Shown: piece by piece, positions 38,978 to 46,846 of the stretch | How the letters are laid out: every line of letters starts with the position of its first letter | How positions within the stretch are numbered: the first letter of the stretch is position 1 | Assembly (NCBI RefSeq): GCF_004569505.1 | Contig: NZ_SPPK01000002.1 | Coordinates: 62,001 to 126,000 of the forward strand | From: Dysgonomonas mossii | GTDB lineage: Bacteria > Bacteroidota > Bacteroidia > Bacteroidales > Dysgonomonadaceae | Direction: 5' to 3' | DNA length: 64,000 nt | The notes under the pieces: generated by a model | The model's input: only the letters and a program-made list of their open reading frames with translations | Databases searched by the model: none | Told to the model about the DNA's origin: nothing | Made by a program: the position numbers and the translations under genes

Positions 38978-40189
38978 ATGAATATACAGCTGCTTCAGGA
39001 GATTGAAAGAGGAACAAAAAGTGCTCTGATTAAGAAAAATATAATAAACTACTATATTCAGAATGGGAGTTCTACAATAACTGAGCTGTCAAAAGAACTG
39101 GATTTAAGTATTCCTACTGTAACCAAGCTTATCGGTGAGATGTACGATGACGGGTATATAAATGACTATGGGAAGTTAGAAACAGCAGGTGGCAGGTATC
39201 CTAATCTGTATGGGCTTAATCCTGAATCGGGATATTTTATCGGGGTTGATATAAAGCAATCTGCTGTAAATATAGGTATTATAAACTTCAAGGGGGATAT
39301 GATAGACCTGACGATGGGTGTGTCGTATCAGATGCAAAATACTCCGGAAGCATTAAATAAGCTTTGTAATATAATTCTTGATTTTATAGATAAGCAGACT
39401 GTTGATAAGAATAAGATATTGAATATCAATGTGAATATATCTGGTCGTGTTAATCCTGAATCCGGTTATAGTTATAGTATATTTTATTTTGAGGAAAGGC
39501 CTTTGGCTGATATTATATCCGAAAAATTGAACGGATATAAAGTGACTATAGATAACGACACACGAGCCATGACCTATGGAGAATATCTTGCGGGTTGTGT
39601 GAATAGCGAGAAAAATATCATTTTTGTAAATGTTAGTTGGGGACTTGCTATCGGTATTATCATTGATGGTAAGGTATATACAGGGAAATCCGGGTTTGCC
39701 GGAGAGTTTGGCCATATGAAAATATATGACAATGAAATTATCTGTCATTGTGGCAAAAAAGGGTGTCTTGAGACAGAAGCTTCGGGGCATGCCATGCATC
39801 GTCGTTTATTCGAACTGGCTCAAGAAGGGGGTTCATCTTTGCTGTCGGAGAAGATATTGAAAGGAGATAATGTTACGCTGGATGAAATCATAGCTGCTGT
39901 AAATAAAGAAGATGTTCTCTGCATAGATCTTGTAGAGGAGATAGGGCGAAAATTGGGAGAACAAATCGCCGGATTAATTAATGTGTTTAATCCTGAGATG
40001 GTTATAATAGGCGGAACTGTATCTATGACGGAGGATTATATAATGCAACCTATCAAAACTGCAATACGAAAATACTCTTTAAATCTTGTAAATAAAGATT
40101 CAACAATTAGTATCTCGAAGCTAAAAGATAAAGCCGGCGTTGTAGGGGCATGTCTGTTGGCGCGTACAAGGTTGTTTGAGATATATTAA
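38978..40189 (+). CDS. ROK-family transcriptional regulator (NagC/XylR-like)
   Basis: I choose ATG 38978 (MNIQLLQEIERG, 403 residues) rather than GTG 38930, which would add 16 atypical residues and lies at the predicted transcription start. Residues 10-70 are a MarR-like winged helix (TITELSKELDLSIPTVTKLI). Residues 80-400 are the ROK sugar-binding fold, with YFIGVDIKQSAVNIG, IDNDTRAMTYGEYL, the ROK signature FAGEFGHMKI and the zinc site CHCGKKGCLE, then PEMVIIGGTVS. ROK repressors release DNA when they bind a sugar or sugar phosphate. The gene lies between the minus-strand DUF4434/MFS pair and the long plus-strand operon, so it is the natural regulator of both. A strong terminator separates it from the operon. 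Confidence 0.9.
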   Translation: MNIQLLQEIERGTKSALIKKNIINYYIQNGSSTITELSKELDLSIPTVTKLIGEMYDDGYINDYGKLETAGGRYPNLYGLNPESGYFIGVDIKQSAVNIGIINFKGDMIDLTMGVSYQMQNTPEALNKLCNIILDFIDKQTVDKNKILNINVNISGRVNPESGYSYSIFYFEERPLADIISEKLNGYKVTIDNDTRAMTYGEYLAGCVNSEKNIIFVNVSWGLAIGIIIDGKVYTGKSGFAGEFGHMKIYDNEIICHCGKKGCLETEASGHAMHRRLFELAQEGGSSLLSEKILKGDNVTLDEIIAAVNKEDVLCIDLVEEIGRKLGEQIAGLINVFNPEMVIIGGTVSMTEDYIMQPIKTAIRKYSLNLVNKDSTISISKLKDKAGVVGACLLARTRLFEIY

Positions 40190-40252
40190 TTGATATTATA
40201 GCTGAAATACCCTATATCTTAGCGGAGCAGAGATGCTCTGAGAAGTAACAAG

Positions 40253-40310
40253 AAACCGAAAAGCTTTTAAATACACTTCTGTAGTTTAAAAGCTTTTCGG
40301 TTTTTGTATT
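40253..40310 (+). terminator. strong intrinsic terminator after the ROK gene
   Basis: A perfect 19-bp inverted repeat (40253-40271 with 40285-40303, beginning AAACCGAAAAG) has a 13-nt loop and a T-rich tail. It isolates the regulator transcript from the downstream operon. Confidence 0.85.
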
Positions 40311-40504
40311 TATTTTCTTTAAACAAAATAAGCCGTTTGGGCTTGCATTTCTGTCCTGTCTTTCATTCTTTGGTTGATTTTTTTGTGAATTCTAATCATA
40401 TATAAATTCAATATTGGAGCTATAAAAATATCTCTGAAAGGGTAATTTGCTTCCTAAATTCTAAATCTTAAAACAAACTTAATAATAAAATATTTAATTA
40501 TATA

Positions 40505-40534
40505 TTGTGTATTTAATAAATATATGTATATTTG
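40505..40534 (+). promoter_or_regulatory. Bacteroidota-type promoter of the 19-kb operon
   Basis: TTG at 40505-40507 is followed after 19 bp by TATATTTG at 40527-40534, the consensus layout of a vegetative Bacteroidota promoter. Transcription would start near 40541. This is the best-formed promoter in the window. Confidence 0.55.
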
Positions 40535-40718
40535 TCTCGTTGTATTAATAAAATATGGTTAACTGAAGAGTCTATATTGTAAACAAATCCCTTCTTTTAT
40601 TATAATATAGATATAATAGTAAAAACATACACTCGGATATAGTAAAAAGATAAGCTTCTATAGATATTGAAATTAATATTTTATAAATAGGTATTGAAGA
40701 AAGTATTTAAAAAGGAAC

Positions 40719-42161
40719 ATGATGAAATTTCTACTCAAACAATCATTTATCGGTATTTTATATTTGCTGGGGTTTAATATGTCCTTGCAATCGCAAGATA
40801 TAATAAGGGGGCAAATAAAATGTCAGGGAGAAAAGCTTGCGGATGTAGTTGTCTCTAATGGCTATGATTTTGCACTGACTGATATGGAAGGCAATTATTC
40901 CTTACCGCAAAACGCCAATGCTAAGTTTGTATATATATCAACTCCATCCGGCTATCTGCCACAAGCGAAAGGAAGCATCCCTTGCTTTTTTCAAAATATA
41001 GAAAGTTCAGATAAAGCGTATGATTTTGATTTGATAAAGAATTCTCTGGACGATAATAAGCATACTTTCATCGTTCAGGCAGATGTTCAGGTATCTAAAG
41101 AAAAGGATATAGAAGGATATGTAAGATACTTAAAAGATCTTCTTCAATATATTGATCAGAAAAAGAAAGGCAGTGACGTTTTTGTTTTAGACTGTGGAGA
41201 TATAGTAGGTAATACTCCATCATTATACCCTTCATATATTCAGGCTTCGGATGCTTTAGGACTTCCATTTTATAGGAGTGTTGGTAACCATGATATGGAA
41301 TATGGTGTACGCTCTCATGAGCATTCATACAAAACTTTTGAAAATTTCTTTGGCCCGATATATTATTCATTCAATAGAGGAAAGGCACATTACATCGTTC
41401 TCAACAACTGTTTTTACATTAATAGGCATTACCGTTATATAGGATATGTAGACGAACGCACCTTGCAATGGATAGAGAGAGACTTATCCTATGTTCCCAA
41501 AGATCATCTTGTATTCGTGGCTATGCATATTCCTTCCAGCTCAACAAAAGATATAAAATTCAATGCTTTATTGCCCGATGAAACCAGTAATGCTTCCAGC
41601 CTTTATGATCTCTTAGAAGGTTATGATGCTCATATATTTTCAGGGCATACTCACTATAATGGCAATGTTGTATTCAATAGCAGGCTAATGGAACATAACA
41701 CAGCTGCTGTATGCGGGACTTTCTGGAAAGCAGATATATGTACAGACGGCACCCCTAGCGGCTGTGGCGTTTATGAAGTAGAAGGAAATAGAGTTACATG
41801 GAAATATAAAAGTATGGGATACCCTGATACATATCAGTTTAAAGGATATCCAATTGCTTCTTCTGAAGATTATCCTGAAGATATTGTTGCAAATGTTTGG
41901 AACTGGGATGAGTTATGGAAGGTAGAGTGGCACGAGAATGGCAAATATATGGGAACAATGAATCACTTTGAAGGATATGACCCTGAAGCTAAAATTATTT
42001 GCTTGGATAGAGAACGCGTAGAATATGATTGGATAACACCGATCAAAACGGACCATTTGTTTAGGGCAACACCTATAGATAAGAATGCAATCATTGAGAT
42101 AAAAGTAACAGACCGTTTTGGAAATATATATAAACAAAAAGTTTCTACTGACAAGCACTAA
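40719..42161 (+). CDS. calcineurin-like metallophosphoesterase (three-domain, exported)
   Basis: The 480-residue protein has a signal peptide (to about LQSQ, residue 26), an N-terminal beta-sandwich (about 28-95; IIRGQIKCQGEKLADVVVS), the phosphoesterase core (about 110-340) and a C-terminal beta domain (about 365-480). This is the MetallophosN/Metallophos/MetallophosC arrangement. Metal motifs are LDCGDIVGN, GNHDMEYG, MHIP and SGHTHYNG. The first motif reads ADVQ (Asp122, Gln124) instead of DxH, so one metal ligand is replaced. ATG codons at 40719 and 40722 are adjacent. As the first gene of the ROK-adjacent operon it probably removes phosphate from the glycan or a phosphodiester-linked sugar; the exact substrate is unknown. 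Confidence 0.85.
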   Translation: MMKFLLKQSFIGILYLLGFNMSLQSQDIIRGQIKCQGEKLADVVVSNGYDFALTDMEGNYSLPQNANAKFVYISTPSGYLPQAKGSIPCFFQNIESSDKAYDFDLIKNSLDDNKHTFIVQADVQVSKEKDIEGYVRYLKDLLQYIDQKKKGSDVFVLDCGDIVGNTPSLYPSYIQASDALGLPFYRSVGNHDMEYGVRSHEHSYKTFENFFGPIYYSFNRGKAHYIVLNNCFYINRHYRYIGYVDERTLQWIERDLSYVPKDHLVFVAMHIPSSSTKDIKFNALLPDETSNASSLYDLLEGYDAHIFSGHTHYNGNVVFNSRLMEHNTAAVCGTFWKADICTDGTPSGCGVYEVEGNRVTWKYKSMGYPDTYQFKGYPIASSEDYPEDIVANVWNWDELWKVEWHENGKYMGTMNHFEGYDPEAKIICLDRERVEYDWITPIKTDHLFRATPIDKNAIIEIKVTDRFGNIYKQKVSTDKH

Positions 42162-42190
42162 CAAATAAATCTAATTATAACAGCTAAAAT

Positions 42191-43432
42191 ATGAAAAGCT
42201 CAAATAAACTAGTTGCCTATAACATTGATGTTGAAGATATAAATATGTATAAAATTATGAATTTTAAGAAATTAGCAGATCTTTATAAAGAAGAGTTGTT
42301 AGAAAATGTTCTTCCCTTTTGGATAAAACACTCTCAAGACAAAGAGTTTGGTGGATATTTTACATGTCTTGACCGCGAAGGTAATGTTTTTGATACAGAC
42401 AAATTTATTTGGTTGCAAGGCCGTGAAGTTTGGATGTTCTCAATGCTTTACAACAAAGTGGAAAAACGAGAAGAGTGGTTGGAATGTGCTATCCAAGGGG
42501 GCGAATTTCTTAAAAAATATGGTCATGACGGAAATTTCAATTGGTATTTTTCTCTCGATCGTGAAGGCAACCCTTTGGTTGAACCTTATAATATATTCTC
42601 TTATACCTTTGCCACAATGGCTTTTGGTCAGCTCAACCTTGCTACAGGCAATGAAGAATATGCAGATATAGCCCGCAAAACATTTGAGGTAATTCTTTCC
42701 AAAGTAGATAATCCGAAAGGCAAATGGAACAAGCTTTATCCCGGAACTCGCAACCTCAAAAACTTTGCGTTACCAATGATTCTGTGTAATCTGGCTTTGG
42801 AGATCGAGCATCTACTCACCGAAGAATATCTCAATAAAGTGATAGAAAGCTGTATCCACGAAGTGATGGATGTGTTCTATCGTCCTGAACTCGGTGGAAT
42901 CATTGTAGAGAACGTATTCGATAACGGGGAATTGTCCGATTCCTTCGAAGGAAGATTGATGAATCCGGGACATGCTATAGAGGCTATGTGGTTTATAATG
43001 GATTTGGGTAAGCGTTTGAATAGACCCGAACTAATAGAGAAAGCGAAGAATACAACACTAACAATGCTCGAATATGGTTGGGATAAAAAATATGGAGGTG
43101 TTTTTTATTATATGGATCGTTTGGGTTATCCGCCTCAGCAATTAGAATGGGATCAGAAACTCTGGTGGGTACATATCGAATCTCTTATCTCTTTACTTAA
43201 AGGATATCAACTGACAGGTGACATTAAATGTCTCGAATGGTTTGAAAAAGTACATAGCTATACATGGGAGCACTTTAAAGATCAGGAACATCCCGAATGG
43301 TTTGGATACCTGAACAGACAGGGAGAAGTATTGCTTCCTCTCAAGGGTGGAAAATGGAAAGGATGTTTTCATGTTCCGCGCGGCTTGTACCAATGTTGGA
43401 CCGTTTTAGAAAGTATTCTGAATCAAAAATAA
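42191..43432 (+). CDS. AGE family epimerase/isomerase (N-acylglucosamine 2-epimerase-like)
   Basis: This 413-residue cytoplasmic protein has the (alpha/alpha)6-barrel features of the AGE family: FWIKHSQDKEFGGYFTCLDR, WLQGREVWMFSMLYN, YNIFSYTFATMAFGQL, GRLMNPGHAIEAMWFIMDLG, and KLWWVHIESLISLL, with histidines in PGHAIEA and WWVHIE. Homologs typically begin near Met23 (base 42257; MNFKKLADLYKEELL), so that could be the true start; the first 22 residues match nothing I know. AGE enzymes interconvert sugar C2 epimers or aldose/ketose (GlcNAc/ManNAc, mannose/fructose, cellobiose). The operon lacks a sialic acid lyase, so the substrate is open. It lies 29 bp after the phosphoesterase and 14 bp before the ribokinase. 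Confidence 0.85.
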   Translation: MKSSNKLVAYNIDVEDINMYKIMNFKKLADLYKEELLENVLPFWIKHSQDKEFGGYFTCLDREGNVFDTDKFIWLQGREVWMFSMLYNKVEKREEWLECAIQGGEFLKKYGHDGNFNWYFSLDREGNPLVEPYNIFSYTFATMAFGQLNLATGNEEYADIARKTFEVILSKVDNPKGKWNKLYPGTRNLKNFALPMILCNLALEIEHLLTEEYLNKVIESCIHEVMDVFYRPELGGIIVENVFDNGELSDSFEGRLMNPGHAIEAMWFIMDLGKRLNRPELIEKAKNTTLTMLEYGWDKKYGGVFYYMDRLGYPPQQLEWDQKLWWVHIESLISLLKGYQLTGDIKCLEWFEKVHSYTWEHFKDQEHPEWFGYLNRQGEVLLPLKGGKWKGCFHVPRGLYQCWTVLESILNQK

Positions 43433-43446
43433 ACATTAGTAGCATA

Positions 43447-44346
43447 ATGAAAAAGATAATAGTCGTTGGCAGTTCTAACACAGACATGGTAGTAAAATCC
43501 TCCCATCTTCCCGGCCCAGGGGAGACCGTACTCGGCGGAAATTTCCTAATGACTCAAGGAGGCAAGGGGGCTAATCAAGCTGTTGCAGTAAAAAGGATGG
43601 GAGGTAATCTTATATTCGTAGCCCGATTGGGTAATGACCTTTTTGGAGATCAAACGATAGAGGTCTTAGCAAAAGAGGGAATCTGTACAGAATATATTAC
43701 TCGCGATAAGACGCATCCTTCGGGTGTTGCCTTAATAAATGTGGACGAAAAAGCCGAAAACACGATTGTTGTTGCTTCCGGAGCCAACTTACTATTAGAC
43801 GAATCAGATATCGACAAGATCGAAGGTGAAATGAGTGAAGGAGGTATTCTTCTTATGCAATTAGAAAGTCCTATCGCTACAGTAGAGTATGCAGCAAAAA
43901 AAGCTTTTGAAAAAGGCATGAAAGTCATACTTAATCCTGCTCCGGCTCAGCACTTAGCCGAGTCTTTATATAATTACTTGTATATGATTACACCCAATCG
44001 AATCGAAGCAGAAATGCTTACAGGTATAAAAATTAATAATGATTCGGATATTGCTCTGGCTGCAGAAAAACTAAGCAAGAAGGGGGTGAAAAATGTAATT
44101 ATAACCTTAGGCTCAAAAGGATGTTTTGTAAGAGAAGGGAACAACTCTTACAGTGTAGATTCTTTCAAAGTGAAAGCTGTAGATACCACGGCTGCCGGAG
44201 ATACTTTTAATGGAGCATTGTGTCTAGGCATAGCAGAAAACATGGAACTTAAACAAGCTGTAAAGATGGCTTCGCAAGCCTCTTCAATAGCTGTAACGAG
44301 AATGGGCGCACAGTCGTCTATTCCTCACCGAAGCGAATTAGTATAA
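43447..44346 (+). CDS. rbsK: ribokinase
   Basis: The frame is open back to 43297 inside the epimerase gene, but ATG 43447 begins the canonical MKKIIVVGSSNTDMV. The 299-residue product is a PfkB-family ribokinase: NTDMVVKSSHLPGPGETVLG, the sugar-binding GGKGANQAVA, GVALINVDEKAENTIVV, MITPNRIEAE, and the ATP/anion-hole motif DTTAAGDTFNGAL with the catalytic Asp in GD. It phosphorylates ribose (or a similar furanose) at O5 in the cytoplasm for the pentose phosphate pathway. Its presence inside this PUL operon is the main clue that ribose is a product. Other PfkB sugars (deoxyribose, tagatose) cannot be excluded. Confidence 0.85.
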   Translation: MKKIIVVGSSNTDMVVKSSHLPGPGETVLGGNFLMTQGGKGANQAVAVKRMGGNLIFVARLGNDLFGDQTIEVLAKEGICTEYITRDKTHPSGVALINVDEKAENTIVVASGANLLLDESDIDKIEGEMSEGGILLMQLESPIATVEYAAKKAFEKGMKVILNPAPAQHLAESLYNYLYMITPNRIEAEMLTGIKINNDSDIALAAEKLSKKGVKNVIITLGSKGCFVREGNNSYSVDSFKVKAVDTTAAGDTFNGALCLGIAENMELKQAVKMASQASSIAVTRMGAQSSIPHRSELV

Positions 44347-44363
44347 CTATAGATATTAACACG

Positions 44364-45431
44364 ATGGATCGACGCAATTTCTTAACGACTTTAGGTGCAG
44401 GAGCTGCCGGAATGCTACTTCCTAATATAAGTTTAGGAAGAACTTCTATAGAATCTGCCGGGGTATCACAGATAAAACCGATAGCCGGATCTTGGTTCGA
44501 ATTTCAGCATCCCGGAGGAAAAGAAGGTGTATACTGGGATAATGATTTAAGGAACTTTACCGCTTCTCAGTGGCGCGAGAAAATCCGAGAGATTAGTGAA
44601 ACCGGCATGGAATATCTCGTTATGATGAATGTTGCTGCTCATGGATTAGCTTTTTATGATAGCGAGTTAGCTCCCAAATTTAAAATGGGCTGTGATGATC
44701 CTATCGAAACCGTTTTGGCAGCAGCTGATGAGTTTGGTGTCAAGTTTTTTGTCAGCAACGATTTCTGGTCTATAGATCTTGATGCGGTCAAGATGATGAC
44801 AGATAAAGAACTGGCTAAAAAACGAGCAAAATGTATGGAGGAAATATTTGCTAAATATGGTCACCATAAGAGTTTCTATGGCTGGTATTTCCCTAACGAG
44901 TCTTGGTTGGAGCCATATTTCGGAGAATATGTTATTCCTTATGTGAACGAATGCGCCCTGATTGCAAAATCTATGAATGCCAATTGTGTTAACCTAATTG
45001 CTCCTTATAATATTAAAGCTCAGAAATGTGACGACACTTTTGTTAAGCAACTGGAAGACCTTAATATAGAAATAGTAGCCTATCAGGATGGTGTAGGTGT
45101 AGGTGCTACAAAGTTAAGTGATTCTGCACGTTTCTTTGAAAATTTGAGTAAAGCTCATCAAAAAGCAGGACGCTCAAAAATATGGGCAGATATGGAACTC
45201 TTTTACTTTGAGCAAACAACGCATGGAAGTTTAATTGCTGCCGATTTCGAAACCCGGATTATTCATCAAATGGAGGCTATTTCTCCTTTTGTAGAGAAAA
45301 TTCTGGTTTATCAGTATCTGGGTATAATGAACAAACCGGGCTCTCTGGCTCATGCCGGTTTGCGCGACGAAACAGTAAGATTGTATAACCAGTATATGAG
45401 CTGGTATAAAAAACAAAACTTCAAACGGTGA
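44364..45431 (+). CDS. DUF4434-like TIM-barrel protein with Tat signal (paralog 2)
   Basis: This 355-residue protein carries a twin-arginine signal (MDRRNFLTTLGAGAAGMLLP). It has the same barrel pattern as the minus-strand paralog at 37420: IAGSWFEFQHPGGKEG, ISETGMEYLVMMNVA, ADEFGVKFFVSNDFW, SFYGWYFPNES (Glu179), IVAYQDGVGVGATKL and SKIWADMELF (Glu278). The two glutamates match those of the other three paralogs. It lacks extra domains. The gene starts 17 bp after the ribokinase stop. A periplasmic glycosidase is plausible but unproven. Confidence 0.75.
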   Translation: MDRRNFLTTLGAGAAGMLLPNISLGRTSIESAGVSQIKPIAGSWFEFQHPGGKEGVYWDNDLRNFTASQWREKIREISETGMEYLVMMNVAAHGLAFYDSELAPKFKMGCDDPIETVLAAADEFGVKFFVSNDFWSIDLDAVKMMTDKELAKKRAKCMEEIFAKYGHHKSFYGWYFPNESWLEPYFGEYVIPYVNECALIAKSMNANCVNLIAPYNIKAQKCDDTFVKQLEDLNIEIVAYQDGVGVGATKLSDSARFFENLSKAHQKAGRSKIWADMELFYFEQTTHGSLIAADFETRIIHQMEAISPFVEKILVYQYLGIMNKPGSLAHAGLRDETVRLYNQYMSWYKKQNFKR

Positions 45432-45436
45432 AATAT

Positions 45437-46846
45437 ATGAAACGAATATTTGCAATTATAGTCTCAATTCAGTTTTTCACTATTCTTTGGGGACAAACCC
45501 CCGAATTTATATTGCCCTCTATCATTAGTGATCATGCTGTAATGCAACGCAACTCGGAGGTAAAACTCTGGGGATGGTGTCCTGGTGCATGGGATTTGAA
45601 AATTGTATGTAGCTGGGCACCACAAGACACCATACATGTAAAGTCGAACGAATATTGTGCATGGGAAGTTTATATACAGACTCCGGACCTCACAGGCCCA
45701 CATAGTATTCGTTTCTATGGTTGGGAAAACAAATTGGAGAGGGAGATTAATGATATCTTAATGGGTGAAACTTGGCTATGCTCCGGGCAGTCTAATATGG
45801 AGTACTTGATGAGTTATCCTGTATTAGATGCGGGAGATATTACAAAAGCGATAGAAAATAAAAATCTGCGTTTTTTTAAAGTATCTAAAGCAACATCCAA
45901 ATATCCGGTTGAACGGATTGAAGGAAAATGGGTCGTTTGCTCCCCTGATACCTATAAAGACTTTAGTGCGGTTGCTTTCTTTTTTGGACAACACCTTAAC
46001 GAACATCTAAATATTCCGATAGGACTCATCGGCTCATACTGGGGGGGCACTTCAATAGAGCCATGGATCGATCAATCCAGTTTCAACCATGAGAAAGAGT
46101 TATACGCTCTATCACCAAAGCAACATCCTGAGAGTTGGACTCCTACGGCAAATTCTTCTATTTATAATGCAATGATTAATCCGGTTAAAAATTATACCAT
46201 TGCCGGAGTCATCTGGTATCAAGGTGAAGGAAATAACGAACGTGCTGCAAGCTACGGTACTTTGCTTGATGGTATGATAAGAGGCTGGCGAAACGAATTT
46301 CATCGTTACCTTCCATTCTATTTTGTGCAAATAGCTCCATGGAATGGTTATGCAGACAAGAATGCAGCTTATCTGCGGGAGCAACAATCCGATGTTGCAG
46401 CTACACTAAAAAATACGGGAATGATTGTTGTTAGTGATCTCGTAAATGATATATCAGATATACATCCGAGTTTGAAAAAGCAGGTGGGTGTGCGTTTGGC
46501 TAATATGGCGCTGCATCAAACTTATCATAAAAAAGACATACAACCTTATTCACCTCAACTAGACTCGATACGTATAGAAAAAAATAAGATTATTGTGACC
46601 ACAACTGCCATCGGAAAACTTACTTGTAAAGATAAAGTTATACAGAATTTCGAAGTTGTGGATAAAGAAGGAAATATATATCCTGCTGATGCGAAGATAG
46701 ATAAGAATGGCGAGATAAGTGTATCCTCTTCTAAAACAAAAGAACCCATAGCTGTGCGCTACTGCTTTACGAATGATGCTATCCCTAATTTATTTGATAT
46801 TAACGGGTTGCCTTTGGCTCCTTTTAGAACAGACAGAAAAAAATGA
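45437..46846 (+). CDS. SGNH carbohydrate esterase (sialate O-acetylesterase-like)
   Basis: I start at ATG 45437 (MKRIFAIIVSIQFFTILWGQ, a clear signal peptide) rather than the overlapping GTG 45428. The protein is 469 residues. The SASA-type catalytic motifs are complete: block I CSGQSNMEYLM (nucleophile Ser), GVIWYQGEGN and block V DIHPSLKKQVGVRLA (Asp/His). Beta-sandwich segments flank the core (LPSIISDHAVMQRNSEVKLWG at the N-terminus). These enzymes remove O-acetyl groups from sialic acids or other sugars; without sialidase or NanA nearby I read it as a general glycan acetylesterase. The stop overlaps the start of the next gene (ATGA), indicating translational coupling. Confidence 0.85.
   Translation: MKRIFAIIVSIQFFTILWGQTPEFILPSIISDHAVMQRNSEVKLWGWCPGAWDLKIVCSWAPQDTIHVKSNEYCAWEVYIQTPDLTGPHSIRFYGWENKLEREINDILMGETWLCSGQSNMEYLMSYPVLDAGDITKAIENKNLRFFKVSKATSKYPVERIEGKWVVCSPDTYKDFSAVAFFFGQHLNEHLNIPIGLIGSYWGGTSIEPWIDQSSFNHEKELYALSPKQHPESWTPTANSSIYNAMINPVKNYTIAGVIWYQGEGNNERAASYGTLLDGMIRGWRNEFHRYLPFYFVQIAPWNGYADKNAAYLREQQSDVAATLKNTGMIVVSDLVNDISDIHPSLKKQVGVRLANMALHQTYHKKDIQPYSPQLDSIRIEKNKIIVTTTAIGKLTCKDKVIQNFEVVDKEGNIYPADAKIDKNGEISVSSSKTKEPIAVRYCFTNDAIPNLFDINGLPLAPFRTDRKK

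Larger units (their letters stand above)
40190..40718. other. intergenic region with terminator, promoter and long leader
   Basis: This 529-bp gap holds the ROK-gene terminator (40253-40303), a -33/-7 promoter pair (40505-40534) and a leader of about 178 nt before the metallophosphoesterase gene. The leader shares TATTGTAAACA with the leader of the first SusC gene (near 21324). No ORF of note is seen. Confidence 0.5.

Noticed and set aside
39353..39799. 148-codon minus-strand open frame inside the ROK gene
   Set aside because: Antisense shadow across the conserved ROK motifs.
43297..43446. Upstream extension of the ribokinase frame inside the epimerase gene
   Set aside because: The extra 50 residues overlap a clear coding sequence, and ATG 43447 begins the canonical ribokinase N-terminus.
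45428..45436. GTG start overlapping the stop of the DUF4434 gene (GTGA)
   Set aside because: ATG 45437 directly begins the signal peptide; the overlap could still matter for coupling, but it is the weaker choice.
42191..46846. Sialic acid utilization cluster (AGE epimerase plus sialate O-acetylesterase-like gene)
   Set aside because: No sialidase, NanA lyase or sialic acid transporter is present, and the neighbours (ribokinase, ADP-ribosylglycohydrolase, GH27) point to other sugars.
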